From Cryptomeria japonica (lineage: Eukaryota > Streptophyta > Pinopsida > Cupressales > Cupressaceae): 64,000 nucleotides of DNA. The stretch spans positions 829,638,160 to 829,702,159 of the forward strand of contig NC_081411.1 of assembly GCF_030272615.1 (NCBI RefSeq), read 5' to 3'. The position numbers and the translations under genes were made by a program. The notes beneath the pieces were generated by a model. The model did no database searches, was not told the DNA's origin, and saw only the letters and a program-made list of their open reading frames with translations. Shown here one piece after another: positions 21,866-33,250 of this stretch (the stretch's first letter is position 1; each line of letters begins with the position of its first letter).

Positions 21866-23760
21866 GCCACCATAGTTGTCTCTAGCTCTCATGTTTGTTT
21901 AATGTTAGCATTTTTAGGTTGCAAGCTAGCGACCATGATGTAGAGAATCATGGAAATCCAACCAAGAACCTCAAATCATTCATGAAGTTCAATTATCAAC
22001 ACAAATCTTCCAACATGTTAGAGGCATTGTCATATATTTCCCAACAAAATCATCAATCAAATAACCATTATCAAATCTTCTCTATAGATATCAATCCATC
22101 ATGATTGTAGATCCATATATTATGCATTAAATATTAATCATTTAAACCCTTCATCTATTCATTTCTTGCAAATGAAATCAAAATTTTTTCCAAACTATGA
22201 AATTTACTCTATTTTGGTCATGAAATTACAATCATTAACAGTCATTAATAACTCTTCAAATATTAATCACTCAGACAATCGCTCCAGTCAGATTCTAGAA
22301 ATGAAAGCTATAGAACTTTTATCCAAGTAATAGAAAGATCCAATGGTTAAATCAAAAGTTATGACGATTTTTCCAAAACTGGTTGCCGTGAATCAGGGTT
22401 TTGGGTAGTTCCAAACGGTTTTCACCAAAACTCTCATAACTTTCTCAGAAATGCATGAAATCAACTCAAACAAAAAGAAATGGAAATATTATTCAATATA
22501 ATACACTATAATTATAGAAATACACTTGTTTCTAGGCTGTACATGGCTGTACCAGACTTGGAAACAATAGGAAAAACTTTCAAGACCACAAAACAAGAGA
22601 TTGAAAACAATGAAAATATGATACCAAAATGTTTCCAATGCTTTTCAATTCCTTCTCCAGTTTTTACATCCCCTTATGAACAACCATTACAGAGGTTTTG
22701 ACAACTACCCAACTTCCTCTTATGACCATACAACTTCCCATTTTGGCCTTTTTACAACTTTTGAAAAGTTGCATTTTACAACTTGTCAACTTTTTGACTC
22801 AAATGACTTTAAACCTTCAAAAGAACCTTCAAAACATATTAGGATGGAATAATAATGTATTTTTGTCACTGGTTTACCCCTCCAAGGTAATTCTATACAA
22901 ATTTTACCAAATGACTAATTCAAGACCTTATTGGGACAATTTGGACAACTCATTACAATGGGCTCTTTTAGCCTTACATATTGATTCATATTGACTCAAA
23001 ATGAAATTACAAATGAAAATTTAATTGAATATACTTATGAATTTATTTTTATCCTCTTATAGAATCCTTTTGTGCCTTTGTGTTAGGTGCTCCTGCACTA
23101 GACCAGATAGTTTGTGGTTAAGTTTTATGGTTATCGCGAGCTCGCGAGGTAAATTGTCTAAAGACGTGATCAAGCCACGAGCTGGCAACAAGTTGGTTTG
23201 GGTTTACATCGTGAGGTCTCTAGCTTTTTGGGTGTTAGCATTTTATGTTACTGAGTTGGAGATTGTTAATAAAATTGCTTTGGTCATGAGGTCTTGAGTT
23301 GGTCTGATGTCATACATTATATCTGCAAGAGTTAGCGAGTAACTCATTTCATATAGTTGTCACTAGCTCTCATGTTTGTTTAATGTTATCATTTTTTAGG
23401 TCGCGAGCTAGCAACTAGACAGTTTGTGGTTAAGTTTTATGGTTATCGCCAGCTCGCAAAGTTAAATGTCTGAAGACTTGATCAAGCCGCAAGCTTGTGA
23501 GTGAAGTGCTAGCGGTTAAGAGATAAACAGTTTTATATTGGCGAGTATGCGACAAGGGTTAAAGTTACCACTATCTCCAAGTCGTTGCAATGACGAGGAC
23601 TTAACATTTTATGGTCAAGAATTGGCGAGTGGCAGTTCAGTTTCCCTCAGTCACTAGATCTTGAGGTTATGAAGGCTTAGCATTTTCAACTTTCGAGTTG
23701 GAGATAGAGTTGTAAGAGCTTGTCGCTAGGTCGTGAGATTTTTTAATGGGCAGTCTTTTA
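21866..23760 (+). repeat. GCGAG/CTCGC motif array (right copy), interrupted by a solo LTR
   Basis: Units such as GGTTATCGCGAGCTCGCGAG (23131) repeat with 85-310 bp spacing. 21866-21930 matches 23351-23416, and 23106-23190 matches 23418-23500. The segment 23201-23347 matches the left array at 5587-5735. The solo LTR 21936-23100 splits one unit; the unit reads through cleanly once it is removed. Confidence 0.7.
21936..23100. mobile_element. Solo LTR with GACCA target duplication
   Basis: 1165 bp beginning TGATGTAG and ending GCACTA, flanked by perfect 5-bp copies of GACCA (21931-21935 and 23101-23105). Removing it joins CAAGCTAGC-GACCA-GATAGTTTGTGG, which aligns with the sister unit at 23405-23430 (CGAGCTAGCAACTAGACAGTTTGTGG). 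The 3' end TA instead of CA is probably a point mutation. No internal coding is seen. Family not assigned. Confidence 0.75.
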
Positions 23761-23808
23761 GGCAAAGAGTTGATGACTGTGTGCCATGTGTTTTAATGAC
23801 TTAATATC

Positions 23809-24120
23809 TTGAAATCGCCAATATATTTTTTTTGTGGTTTGAAAATAGCTTGAAATCACCAATATTTTATTTTTATGGTTTGAAAATAGGTTGAAATCAC
23901 CAATTTTTTTTTTAATGGTTTGAAAATAGGTTCAAATCGCCAATGCAAATATTTTTCTAGTTTTAAAAACATTACAATTCACCCATGCAAATATTTTTTG
24001 GTTTTAAAAACATTACAATTCACCAGGATTTTTCACAAACTTTGAGTGATCACGGCTAATTCGCCAATGGAGATTATTATTTTTTCTCCGTAAACCACAA
24101 AAATTCGCTAGTAAAATTAA
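23809..24120. repeat. 40-42 bp tandem repeats with ATCGCCAAT core
   Basis: Four units (starting about 23809, 23850, 23891, 23931) share TTGAAATC(G/A)CCAAT...TGGTTTGAAAATAG with a 40-41 bp period. Two further units share GCAAATATTTTT..GTTTTAAAAACATTACAATTCACC. More AATTCGCC words continue to 24120. Confidence 0.8.
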
Positions 24121-25085
24121 AAAATTTCTCGGGAATTATACAAATTTTGCTAGGTTTTTACACCTTGTCCAAGGGGAGGGTTCTTAAAGTTTTCCCTGAT
24201 GTTATTGTAGCTAATTAATTCTTAATCTTCAAAATAAATCGGTTGTAAGTCGTCTATTTATTTTTTGTACAGTTGGTCCAGAGTGGGATGCACTACATTT
24301 GTATATTGCAAACAATCTTGATTGGATGACGGTGTGGATTGAACTATGTCAACATTCTGGTCACACATTAACCTGGGAAGGTGTGTCTTCATTGGTTAAA
24401 GAATCTCATTGTAATGGAGATTCCAACGTTACACAAAGGTAAATTGATTTAGCATATGGTTTAAGAGATAAATAGGTACTTATAAATTTATTAATCACCC
24501 ATATGTTTATCAACTCACGATGCAATAATTTTTACATGTTTGACATATTGCAGGTCAAACACCACAACACTATATGCTTGAATGGCCATAAATTTCGAAT
24601 CAAAAAGTTGGATTACATGAAGAAAACTTGTGATTCTAGGATAACTGCAGTCTTTGAGGTGACCAATATTTCATCTAGAAATGACATACATCCTCAAGAG
24701 TCTCAAAATCGATACTATGGCATTTTGGATGAATTACTTGAGTGTGACTTTAATTCCTTCAAATTAGTTTTGTTCATCGTTAAATGGTATAGGCTACGAT
24801 TGAATAAAAATGATCTTGATAGAACTATTATTGAACATGATAGTGGATTTACAATGGTTAATACAAGGTCATTTGAGCTAGTTGGGATGAGCCCTATGCT
24901 CTTCCAAGTCAATGTGAGCAGGTATTTTACTCAAAGGTTCCACATAAATCGGGTTGGTCATCTATTGTTAGACATGACCCAAGAGGAAGGTTGATAAAGT
25001 ATAATATGATGGAAGAAGAAGATACCGAAGAAGTAGAAGATGATCTAGATGATGATCACGATCGACAGTTATTCGATGATGTTCC

Positions 25086-26755
25086 TGTGTGGGAGAAAAA
25101 GTGACACTAAGCAAACATGCCCTAATCTCACTTTCAACTATACACTTGTGGAATACGAAAGAGCCTAGAGGTATCACACAATTGGCTACTTCTTCTTGTG
25201 AAAGAGAGAGCCACGGGATACCTATTAGGATTTCTATTCCTTTGTTGTAATTGAAAGATAAAATGATGCAAGTTCAATTCCTAACCCCAAAATGCAAGTA
25301 TGAACTAATGACAAGATTGCAGAATTGAACTTAAACAATGGAAAGTTGTAAATACAAGGATAAGACAAGAATGCAAATGCGTATCCGGCGTTAAAATCTG
25401 ACTGAAAATGTTTGGGATGGGGGCGTGGGCGCCACTGTCCTGATTCTGCCCCTGAAACTGCTCCAGAAACTGTTGTTTTGCACTCTGGAAAAAGCTGTCA
25501 AAAATGCTGAAAATGCTGTCTGTCAGGAGGACCAGGGCGCCCAGCGCCCCTGTCCTGGCAGGACCAGGGCACCCAGCGCCCCTGTCCTGGCAGGACCAAG
25601 GTGCCCCATGCCCCTGTCCTGGTCTTTTGCTCTGCAATTTGGTGTGGAGTGCTATCTTGACCTGCTTTTCCCGGATCTGTCACCTGCGGCGTCGTCCGAG
25701 TCCCGAAACCTGCACTTATATCTGAAAAGGGTATGGGCGGCTATATAGGGTTTTGCCTTAGTCAAACCCCCGCTTTGGTGATTTCCACCTCCATGAATAG
25801 CCAAGTTGTATTGTAAAATGTATTGTGTGTGCAGACCTAGTGTGTGTGCAAGGTCCTTAAATGCAAGAAAGCAAACTAGAGCAACCTAGAAAGTAAACCC
25901 TAATTGCTTGTAAATGATAATGTAAATGCTCTAAATCAAGATGCGAAGTGATCTAAAGCATGAATAAAGGATATATTGAAGCTTATGCAAAGACATGAAA
26001 ACAACATGAAATCATACCCAACCCTTAAGGGAGGAGTACAAGCCAATCTTCAGTCGGTAATCTCCTATTGTTCTTCAATGTCTCCCAAACCCTAAATGAA
26101 TGAAATTGATGAATGCTTGATGGATGGATGTTGAATGTTGTTGAAGTCTTCAAATATCTGCTCTTTCGCTGCATAGAAGGTCCTCCAAAGCCAAAATTCG
26201 GATCCTTTCAAATGAAGAAAGAGAGCTCTTATATATGAAACCCTAGGTCTTAATTTCAACTTTTGGCCGACCTAGAGATTGAATATCCCACCAATTTCTT
26301 GGGGTTAAGCTTTATTTTATGATTGGATCGCGCTCCTAAAATTTTGGGAAAAATGTCCGGGACCATGTGCACTCCGGGCGCCATGGTCCCGACAAATTTT
26401 CACCAAATTTTCAGGGCCATCGGATATGATGATTTTAGAGAGAATCCCGAAGTTATAGCTGATTTCAAGATGTTTTGACCCCCGAAATCAAGCCCCCAAG
26501 TTCAAAATAGGACCTAATTAGGGTTTTTGATTAAATGATGTATTGGAAGAATAAAATGAAAGGGGCACACTTTAATGAAAGGGCCCAACTTTATGATGTG
26601 GGAGATGATGAAATAGAACCTTAGACCTAATTAATTTGACTAATTAAGTGCTAAAGGGGAAATGCAATGCAAAATGCAAAATGCACCAAGGTGGGTGCTA
26701 AACTAGGTGTGAAATTGTACCACCCTAGCAAGTGCGTACAATTTATGATGCTACA
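25086..26755. mobile_element. Solo LTR with GTTCC target duplication inside transposase exon
   Basis: 1670 bp from TGTGTGGGAG to GATGCTACA, flanked by perfect GTTCC copies (25081-25085 and 26756-26760). TG...CA ends, 5-bp TSD and lack of internal genes identify a solo LTR. Removing it leaves the transposase frame uninterrupted (GAT GTT CCT AAC). It contains a GC-rich 32-bp tandem repeat. The family is not known to me. Confidence 0.88.
25529..25622. repeat. GC-rich 32-bp tandem repeat, three units
   Basis: Units at 25529-25560, 25561-25592 and 25593-25622 share GGACCA(G/A)GG, then a C-rich core, then CCCCTGTCCTGG. The GC content contrasts sharply with the AT-rich surroundings. Overlapping ORFs on both strands here are by-products of the repeat. 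Confidence 0.9.
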
Positions 26756-26802
26756 GTTCCTAACGGAAATGTTCACGAAGAAGAAGAAGTTGATGTTGTT
26801 GC

Positions 26803-27235
26803 TAATGATGATGATGATGATGATGATGATGATGCTAATGATGATGGTGGTGGTGATGGTGATGCTGGTGCTGATGCTAATGCTGATGCTGATGTTGATG
26901 CTGATGCTGATACTGATGCTGATGCTGATGTTGATGGTGATGGTGATGGTGATGGTGATGGTGATGGTGATGGTGACGATGACGATGACGATGACGATGA
27001 TGATGACGATGACGATGATGATGACAATGACAATGACAATGACGATGTCGATGATGATGATGATGATGATGACAATGACGATGACGATGACGATGATGAT
27101 GATGATGACGATGATGATGATGATGACGATGACGATGATGTTGACGATGATGATGATGATGATGATGATGAGGACGATGACGAGGATGATGACGATGACG
27201 ATCATGATCATGATCATGATCATGATAGTCATGAT
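26803..27235. repeat. (GAT/GAC/GCT)n trinucleotide tract in coding phase
   Basis: A run of GAY triplets with interspersed GCT and GGT, read on the plus strand as Asp with Ala and Gly. It lies in the transposase frame, so the microsatellite encodes the acidic C-terminus. The long frames on the other strand and in other phases (Met-rich, Ser-rich, Ile/Val-rich) are shadows. Confidence 0.92.
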
Positions 27236-27265
27236 GATGAGTTGGATGAAGAAGAAGATCAATGA

Positions 27266-28109
27266 CATGAATGAAATGTATGAGGTATGCAATTAGTATA
27301 TTATTTATTTAATATTGATTTCTTGATAGAAATTTATTTGACTTATATGGTTACATAATTAATTCATTATGTGGATTGTTTATTATCTATGTGATGGATG
27401 GTGATTTATAATATATATTTGATGGATTACATGTTTATGATGATACATATGTGATGCTTTTGATGCTCAATTACATATATGATGATACATATGTGATGCT
27501 TATGATACATATGTATTTATTGTTTATCAAATTACAAATGTAATGCTTATGATGCTCAATTGTTGGTGTTGATTTCATGTATATATTTTGTGTGATGTTG
27601 CCACCCTTGGTGGAAATAGGTAATTGATTACAGACATCGTCAACCCTTTAGTTGAGGATCCTGCACAGTCTACATAAAGTAAAGGTAAGGAATAAAAAAA
27701 TATACACTGATTATGATGACTGCATATTATTCATGTTGTGTACTATGTAATTTTTAATATACGTATCATGTAATTTTTAGATAACATAAGATAATTTAAT
27801 TACATATGTAGGAACCTGAACCCCTTTGACGAGGATCCCGTATAGTCTCATGGATCGACAGGTATAAGTCAATACACCCTATAGAAACAATTTATTTTTA
27901 AAAATTTACTAGGAAAACAAATTTCCTTAGTTTTTCAAACCTCGACATTAGCAACAAATCTAATACAGTTATCAACACTTGAGGCCCCAGTTGGATTTAT
28001 TCAAATTTTAATATCATCTATTTTAGGGTCGACTTCTTCATCAACATTATCCTCATTTGCAAAATATCTCTCTCATTACCAACTAACTCTCTCATTTGAT
28101 GGAGTGCAG
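27266..28109 (+). other. Intergenic or intron DNA with two similar short exons
   Basis: Two exon-like blocks bounded by AG and GT (about 27636-27686 and 27812-27860) encode similar peptides, VNPLVEDPAQST and LNPFDEDPV-SHGST, as if an exon had duplicated. Elsewhere GATGATACATATGTGATGCTT words repeat (27438-27560). The blocks may be 5' exons of the second CACTA gene. Confidence 0.4.
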
Positions 28110-28860
28110 GTATCACCAAATAGGTATTTGTTAGATGTGTCTTTCGCAACTGAGGGAAATGCAGGAATAGAAGACAAGAGTGAGACATGTAGTAGATATA
28201 AAATAGGGAGATCAACCAGAGGTCAAAAGATTAGAAGAAAATTCAATAAATGCATGGAATTTTTTCTTTCTCAAGGGGGGTCATGTTCTTATGATGAAGA
28301 GACCAAAGACGACATCGAGGTGCCCTTGAGGTACAAACATATACAGAAACAATGGGTACTCAAGGAAATTCCTCCAATAAACATTGATTTTTGTGTTAAC
28401 GAGAGGATATATCACATAGCACCTTCATTGTTACATGGTTTGAGCCTATTTTCCATGGACGACATAAAGGTTTATTAGAACAAAGTTGCTGAATTGATGG
28501 AGTATGTCGAACCTTGTTACAATTACAAAAATTGGATGTAGATTGTTCGATATAAAAAAAGTATGCATAGGTATGCATTGTCAACAAATAATATACAAAA
28601 AAAAGATAATGATCAAAGTAAACAAGTGGTTGTATACATTGATGCAAGACCAAAAGCAATAGGGAATATTGGAGGTTTTAAAAATCATACGTGACCTGGG
28701 TCAACTAATAAGCAACCAATTGCATATTTGAGGTGCATGAGGGAAATCGTGTATTCGTATGTGCAATAAAATCAATAAGTGTAGGGGAAGAGCTGCTAAT
28801 CGATTACAATTTGAATCGTATAAATACAAACAAAGTTATTATCACGGGGGTGGTATGTAC
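28110..28860 (+). pseudogene. SET-domain (lysine methyltransferase-like) segment of CACTA gene 2
   Basis: After acceptor GAGTGCAG one frame runs from 28110 with three stops (28476, 28539, 28692) and one frameshift near 28725. The N-terminal 120 residues include RGQKIRRKFNKCMEFFLSQG and SLLHGLSLFSMDDIKV. Then come YALSTNN and YIDARPKAIGNIGGF-NHT-PGSTN, corresponding to the SET motif with Asn-His retained. The end, VFVCAIKSISVGEELLIDYN, carries the GEEL-x-DY motif whose Tyr is catalytic in SET enzymes. No post-SET cysteines are seen. SET proteins methylate lysine using S-adenosylmethionine; whether this one acted on histones is unknown. It lies 0.85 kb after the transposase stop, on the same strand. 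Confidence 0.7.
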
Positions 28861-28983
28861 TATATACCATTTAAACCAACCTCCAATTAATGACTCCAAT
28901 ATACCATTTTATTATTAAGTTTTTTTGCTAAGTCTATTGGTTTCATTTTACTAACGTTTTTATATTTTTTCTTTGTCATAGGG

Positions 28984-31900
28984 TGACATGGATCTGTCAC
29001 ATAGCATAGATAGGGATGTAGGTCCTGACACTTCTACCAAGCAGGTAAACCTCATTGTAATTATACAAATTAGATAGAAGCAAACTATTACATTATTATG
29101 CTCTTTTCTTGAGAGTTTTGGAGTAATTTTGATAGTGTTAATAATATTGTTGTCTCAGACAGATGTTCAAGGAAAGGGAAAGGGACCTGCAGTACCTCAA
29201 CACCTCTATAGGGATGTGGACTCAACAGTATTATGCGATGATGACATTGCATTTACCACAAACCCTATAGAAATGTTGAAAAAGTTTGTTAGAAAAATTA
29301 ATAGATAGATTCTTGCTTTGGCATCTATGAGCCCTCAGACTGATAAAATAAAAGAGAGGGTTGAAAAATTGATACGGACAACACAAAAATTGCAAGTAAG
29401 CAGTAATGAAAGCTTTAATTATAACAAAAGTTCAATAATGGTTTATATTTTATTCTCTTTTATGTCATTAACTTAAATATGTACGTGTTGTTTTTACAGG
29501 ATTTTATGTGTCCTCATCAACCTGGTGGCCATGATCAGGGTATTGCAGGTAGTTTAGGTGATGACCATGTTCTATACATTAAAACTACTCCTTCTTTGGA
29601 CTTGTGAACTTGCTTTTTTAATGCTAGTGTTATTGATCATATCTTTATTATCTAGTTGATGCAAAGGGATCTAGTTGATGCTCTTCATGACTGTTCATTC
29701 ATACCTTAGGGAAAAAAAACCCCTTACACATCCCTTCACTTGTTCTCAACAAACTGCCAAAACATCCTTTTTCTAGATCCTTGACTTGGATCAACCTCTC
29801 ACTTCATCACTAATAATTTTTTAGAGCTTCATACTATGATTTGTTCTTCACTATCAACTCACCTCTCACTATATGATACTCTCTCCTTTTAAAGCTTGTC
29901 ACATTCTACTTGAGCTCAACTTCCAATAAGACAAGTTACATGTTCAAGCAACTCCATGTTAGCCTTAACATTGTGAAAATACCAAGTATTTTAACCTTCA
30001 TACCTTAACATATACTTACCCCTATCCTCCAAGAGTGTTCTTTAATTGTCCTCATCTCATTAATGTCTACTCCAACTGCCCAAGTAATCTGCACTTACTC
30101 ATATAATCCTTACAAATTCCAAAACTGTAAAATAAAGAACCCAAACTACCATTAATTGTGACTGTCACGATCAAACAAGTAGATTGAAACTTTCTTGGCT
30201 TACCACTTTGAGCACCCAAAACACATCATACTTGATACTATCTCAGACATATTAGATCTTCAAACATAATTTGCAACCCATAAACATTGTACTCATGTCA
30301 TTTTTAGTGCCTCAACACCTTACGATCAATGTCCAACATACTAGCGAAGGTTATTTAGAGTTGTTCCAACCTTATTTAATCAACATAGTCCTATTTCAAC
30401 CCATTGGACATCACTCAACAAAACAATATGGTTTGTTGTTCCAAAACGAGGAAAACTTTGTCCTAGTCTGCTAGGGCACTTGTTTTCTTGACATTTGTAC
30501 AACCATTCAACATAAGAACAATTCAATTTGAAAGATACTTAAGTTGACAATAGGAATCTAGAATTTGAGAAGTTTTCAATGACTACATCAATGGATATTA
30601 ACAAACCCTTGTGACTACCCAGAACTAAGGGTTTTGGACAGTTTAGAGAAAAATAATTCAAACTCTCCTCATTCTTCATGGCCATTGCTCTAACTTGGCA
30701 CAAAACAAAGTTAATTCATTACACATTTAATCTATTTTCTTGATGAGAAGAAACTTGAAACAGTGCATGAAACATGACTGTCATGGAAATTTTCAATTAA
30801 CAAGTTCCAAAACACAAAATTTTACTGATTTTATCAAACCATAATACATTACAGTGTTCTTCAAGGTGTCTCCTTCCTTTTTCCTTTACACTACCCTCTT
30901 GTCACAAATTTACCTACCTTTGTCCTCCTTCATACTCTTGTATCATTAAGATTAGCATCGAACACTTAATAAAGGTTCATCTTTCTTTACAATTCTTAAT
31001 AAAGGTTCATCCTTGCTTACAATTCTTGCAGTTTTCATATATTTAATGTATTATTCTTCAGGTGGTGTCAATATTCCTATGCAAACGCCGCCTCATCCAA
31101 GGTTAGCCCCACCTGTATTGTCTACTACAATGTTGGAAACATGTAGCATGCAGACATCGTCTATTACACATCATGTTGACCCGCCCACTATTGTTAGATC
31201 CCTCTTTTGCTCTCTCTTTCATTATGTGTTTATTTCCCTTGAAGCGTTCTTTCTTGGGGGCTTTTCATAGTGGATTCATTTTCTGCAATAGGAGATGCAC
31301 ATGAGGATGCACCAGAGGCGATTACTGCTGATAACATACCATCATTTCCTGGATCTTCTTGTATTGCTAGTACGAGAATGTTGCAGGCCACGTGGTGAGC
31401 GACGAAGAATTGATTCCCTTAAAGATACAAAAGGTTCCAGCTACTTTAAAATTATTATTATATATAGTCTAATTGTAATTTACTTACTAATCACTCATTT
31501 TGGACTAATGATCCCATGATTTTTTTTGCAGGAAATGATATTTTTTATAAAAATCTTAATGACATTTCATTGTAGATATTTGGGCCCACCATATGTAAAA
31601 GGTGGAACATCATATGTCACCTAACCCTAATCTACTATTTTGATTTCATATCATTTCTAGAATAGTTTTCCTTTGATCCTTTTCTTGAAATATATCAAAG
31701 GTAGCTTCAGTTTATTTTTGAATCTAACAGGTTTGTTTTTTATTTAAAGGTGGAATGACCAAGAAAAAATGTTAAAAGATGAACTAACAAACCGTATGGT
31801 TGGGTTGTTCGAAAATGACACATTTGACATAGCCAAGGTCCTTCAAAAAATTGGCACATATCTAAAGTATGTGGGGGACCAATACAAGACACATTTAGAG

Positions 31901-33250
31901 AAGAACATAAAGTACAAGCATCCCCCCATGATTCTAGAGAGGGAGTGAAAGGACCTGATTTTGGATACTCTTAAGAATGTAATTATGTACTAATTACTCT
32001 TTATATTTATATAATCTAACATATTTCAAACTTTTCATAGATTAAGTGACACATAAAAGGAAACCAAGGAAAGACAAGAAAAGCACGGGCAACACAAACG
32101 CGGCTCTGGTGGTTATATAAAACTTGCCGCATGAATTGTAAGAATCAGTAAATGAAATACCACATCAAAATATTTATAAATTGCAAACAATTTATTTTTT
32201 ATCAAACAATACAAGCAAAATTCATGATACTAAGCAAAAATGCAGGGCTATGAATTCAATATAGTGCCCATAGAAGATGACAAGATAATTGCCTACCAGC
32301 AAGGCTATACAGCTGTGGCTGAATGACTACAAGAATTGAGTGGGCAAACACGAGATTTTGATGCATCCATCACAAAGGTAAATAAGCTAAATGAAAATGA
32401 TTTCAAATTGAATACTTTACCAATATTCTATTTGATGTTAAGTTCCAACATAGATTGACTATATTATTTTTAAATAAGCAAGCAATGATAACAATGCGCA
32501 TGACATTGGAATGTGACCTATTAATCGTGGAACACAACCTAGACATGAAGGTCCAGATGTGCATTCGAGTAGTGGAGGTATTCATTTGCTATTCAATTTT
32601 TTTTATATAATTATTAATATAATTAAACATCTTAATTAAATTGTAATTAGTGTAGTAATTTATGTAACCCTTTTTGTTAATATTTTAGAGCATGTAATCG
32701 GTGGTGACCAAGTGGAGCATGATCTAGGTAGACAACATCAGGAACGTGATTTTCCCCAATTAGGTAAAGAGGACCACTGTTATTCCTTTAAACAAATTTA
32801 ATTGGAATTGGTGTATTGATTAATGTAACCTTTCGTATTTCAACTCCAGAGGATCTAGAGGGTGTTTAGCATGTTGAGGTTGAGGCTAGACAACATGATG
32901 TGGAAGATGATGTCACCCCATTATGTAAAGAGTGCCACAGTTATGTTCTTTAAATTAATGAAATACTTGTAACAATAATAAAAAATGTTTTGAATTTAAC
33001 CCATTTCTTTGTTAGTGCTGAGGACCCCCCCTTTGGTTCAGTGTCCTCATCCTCTATATAAGACTGGGCATACATTGAGATCACAAGTAGAGGGCAAAAC
33101 AACTAAAGATGGGGTAAATGATGAAGAAAATGATGCTCTACTTAGTTTTTACATAGCTTCAAAGAAAAAAAAGAAAACAAATGATTGTAATCTACCTTAT
33201 TTGATAATGACTAATTTTTATGTGTTAATGAATGTAATTATGTGCTAATG
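28984..33250 (+). pseudogene. CACTA gene 2, downstream exons (Transposase_24-like)
   Basis: Exon-like blocks with good splice borders follow the SET part: 28984-29043; 29160-29397 (TDVQGKGKGPAV..., ending RVEKLIRTTQKLQ); about 31061-31195; 31750-31978; 32041-32137; 32246-32377; about 32482-32577; and a 3' block 33016-33243 with a KKKKK tail. Block 31750-31978 (WNDQEKMLKDELTNRMVGLF, then KVLQKIGTYLKYVGDQYKTH) and block 32041-32137 (KHGQHKRGSGGYIKLAA) resemble the helical region and the GGS motif of Transposase_24. Several stops are present. Membership is a pattern-based inference; exon joins were not all checked for phase. Confidence 0.45.
29600..31050. other. Non-coding stretch within gene 2, possible insertion
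   Basis: No gene seen. Short direct repeats mark both sides (TCTAGTTGATGC twice near 29652-29683; CTTAATAAAGGTTCATC twice near 30966-31012), which may bracket an old insertion. Composition is AT-rich with CT-rich patches. Confidence 0.35.

Larger units (their letters stand above)
1536..24150 (+). mobile_element. Possible hAT-type element bounded by CGCCAAT motifs (borders not resolved)
   Basis: The left side starts with a perfect 18-bp palindrome ATTCGCCAATTGGCGAAT at 1536-1553, followed by scattered TTCGCCA motifs to 1800. The right side (23809-24120) has tandem repeats built around ATCGCCAAT and AATTCGCC. A hAT-like transposase lies just inside the left side. Subterminal motif clusters at both ends are usual for hAT elements. 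I could not find convincing terminal inverted repeats or an 8-bp TSD, so the extent is a hypothesis. Confidence 0.35.
1509..24272 (+). other. Giant transposase intron filled by nested elements
   Basis: The donor GT at 1509 and the acceptor TTTTTTGTACAG ending at 24272 splice in phase (one base of a codon left of the junction, two right). The joined reading passes from the GKG linker after DUF4218 to the HLYIANNLDWM segment that precedes DUF4216, the same order as in intact TNP2 proteins. The interval holds a hAT-like gene, repeat arrays, an unknown ORF, two Copia elements and a solo LTR. Whether the intron predates the insertions or formed around them cannot be told from one copy. Confidence 0.6.
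24273..27265 (+). pseudogene. CACTA TNP2-like transposase, DUF4216 and acidic tail (interrupted by solo LTR)
   Basis: Exon 24273-24438 gives HLYIANNLDWMTVWIELC, the segment that follows DUF4218 in TNP2 proteins. After an intron (24439-24553), exon 24554 onward encodes DUF4216: NRYYGILDELLECDFNSFKL, then LVLFIVKWYRL, then GFTMVNTRSFELVGMSPMLF. A 1-bp loss in a G run near 24952 shifts the frame; the restored reading continues to a DPRGR segment and an acidic tail. At 25085 a solo LTR is inserted; the frame resumes in phase at 26761 (NGNVHEEEEVDVV) and runs through a very long Asp-rich tract to TGA 27263-27265. TNP2 proteins often end acidic, but this tract (over 130 residues) is exceptional. 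Confidence 0.78.

Noticed and set aside
25305-25748. ORFs of 60-110 codons on both strands
   Set aside because: They span the GC-rich 32-bp repeat inside a solo LTR; all frames are open because stops are rare there.
26651-27292. 213-codon Ile/Val-rich minus-strand ORF and Met-rich or Ser-rich frames
   Set aside because: Shadows of the GAY triplet tract; only the Asp-rich plus frame connects to a known protein.
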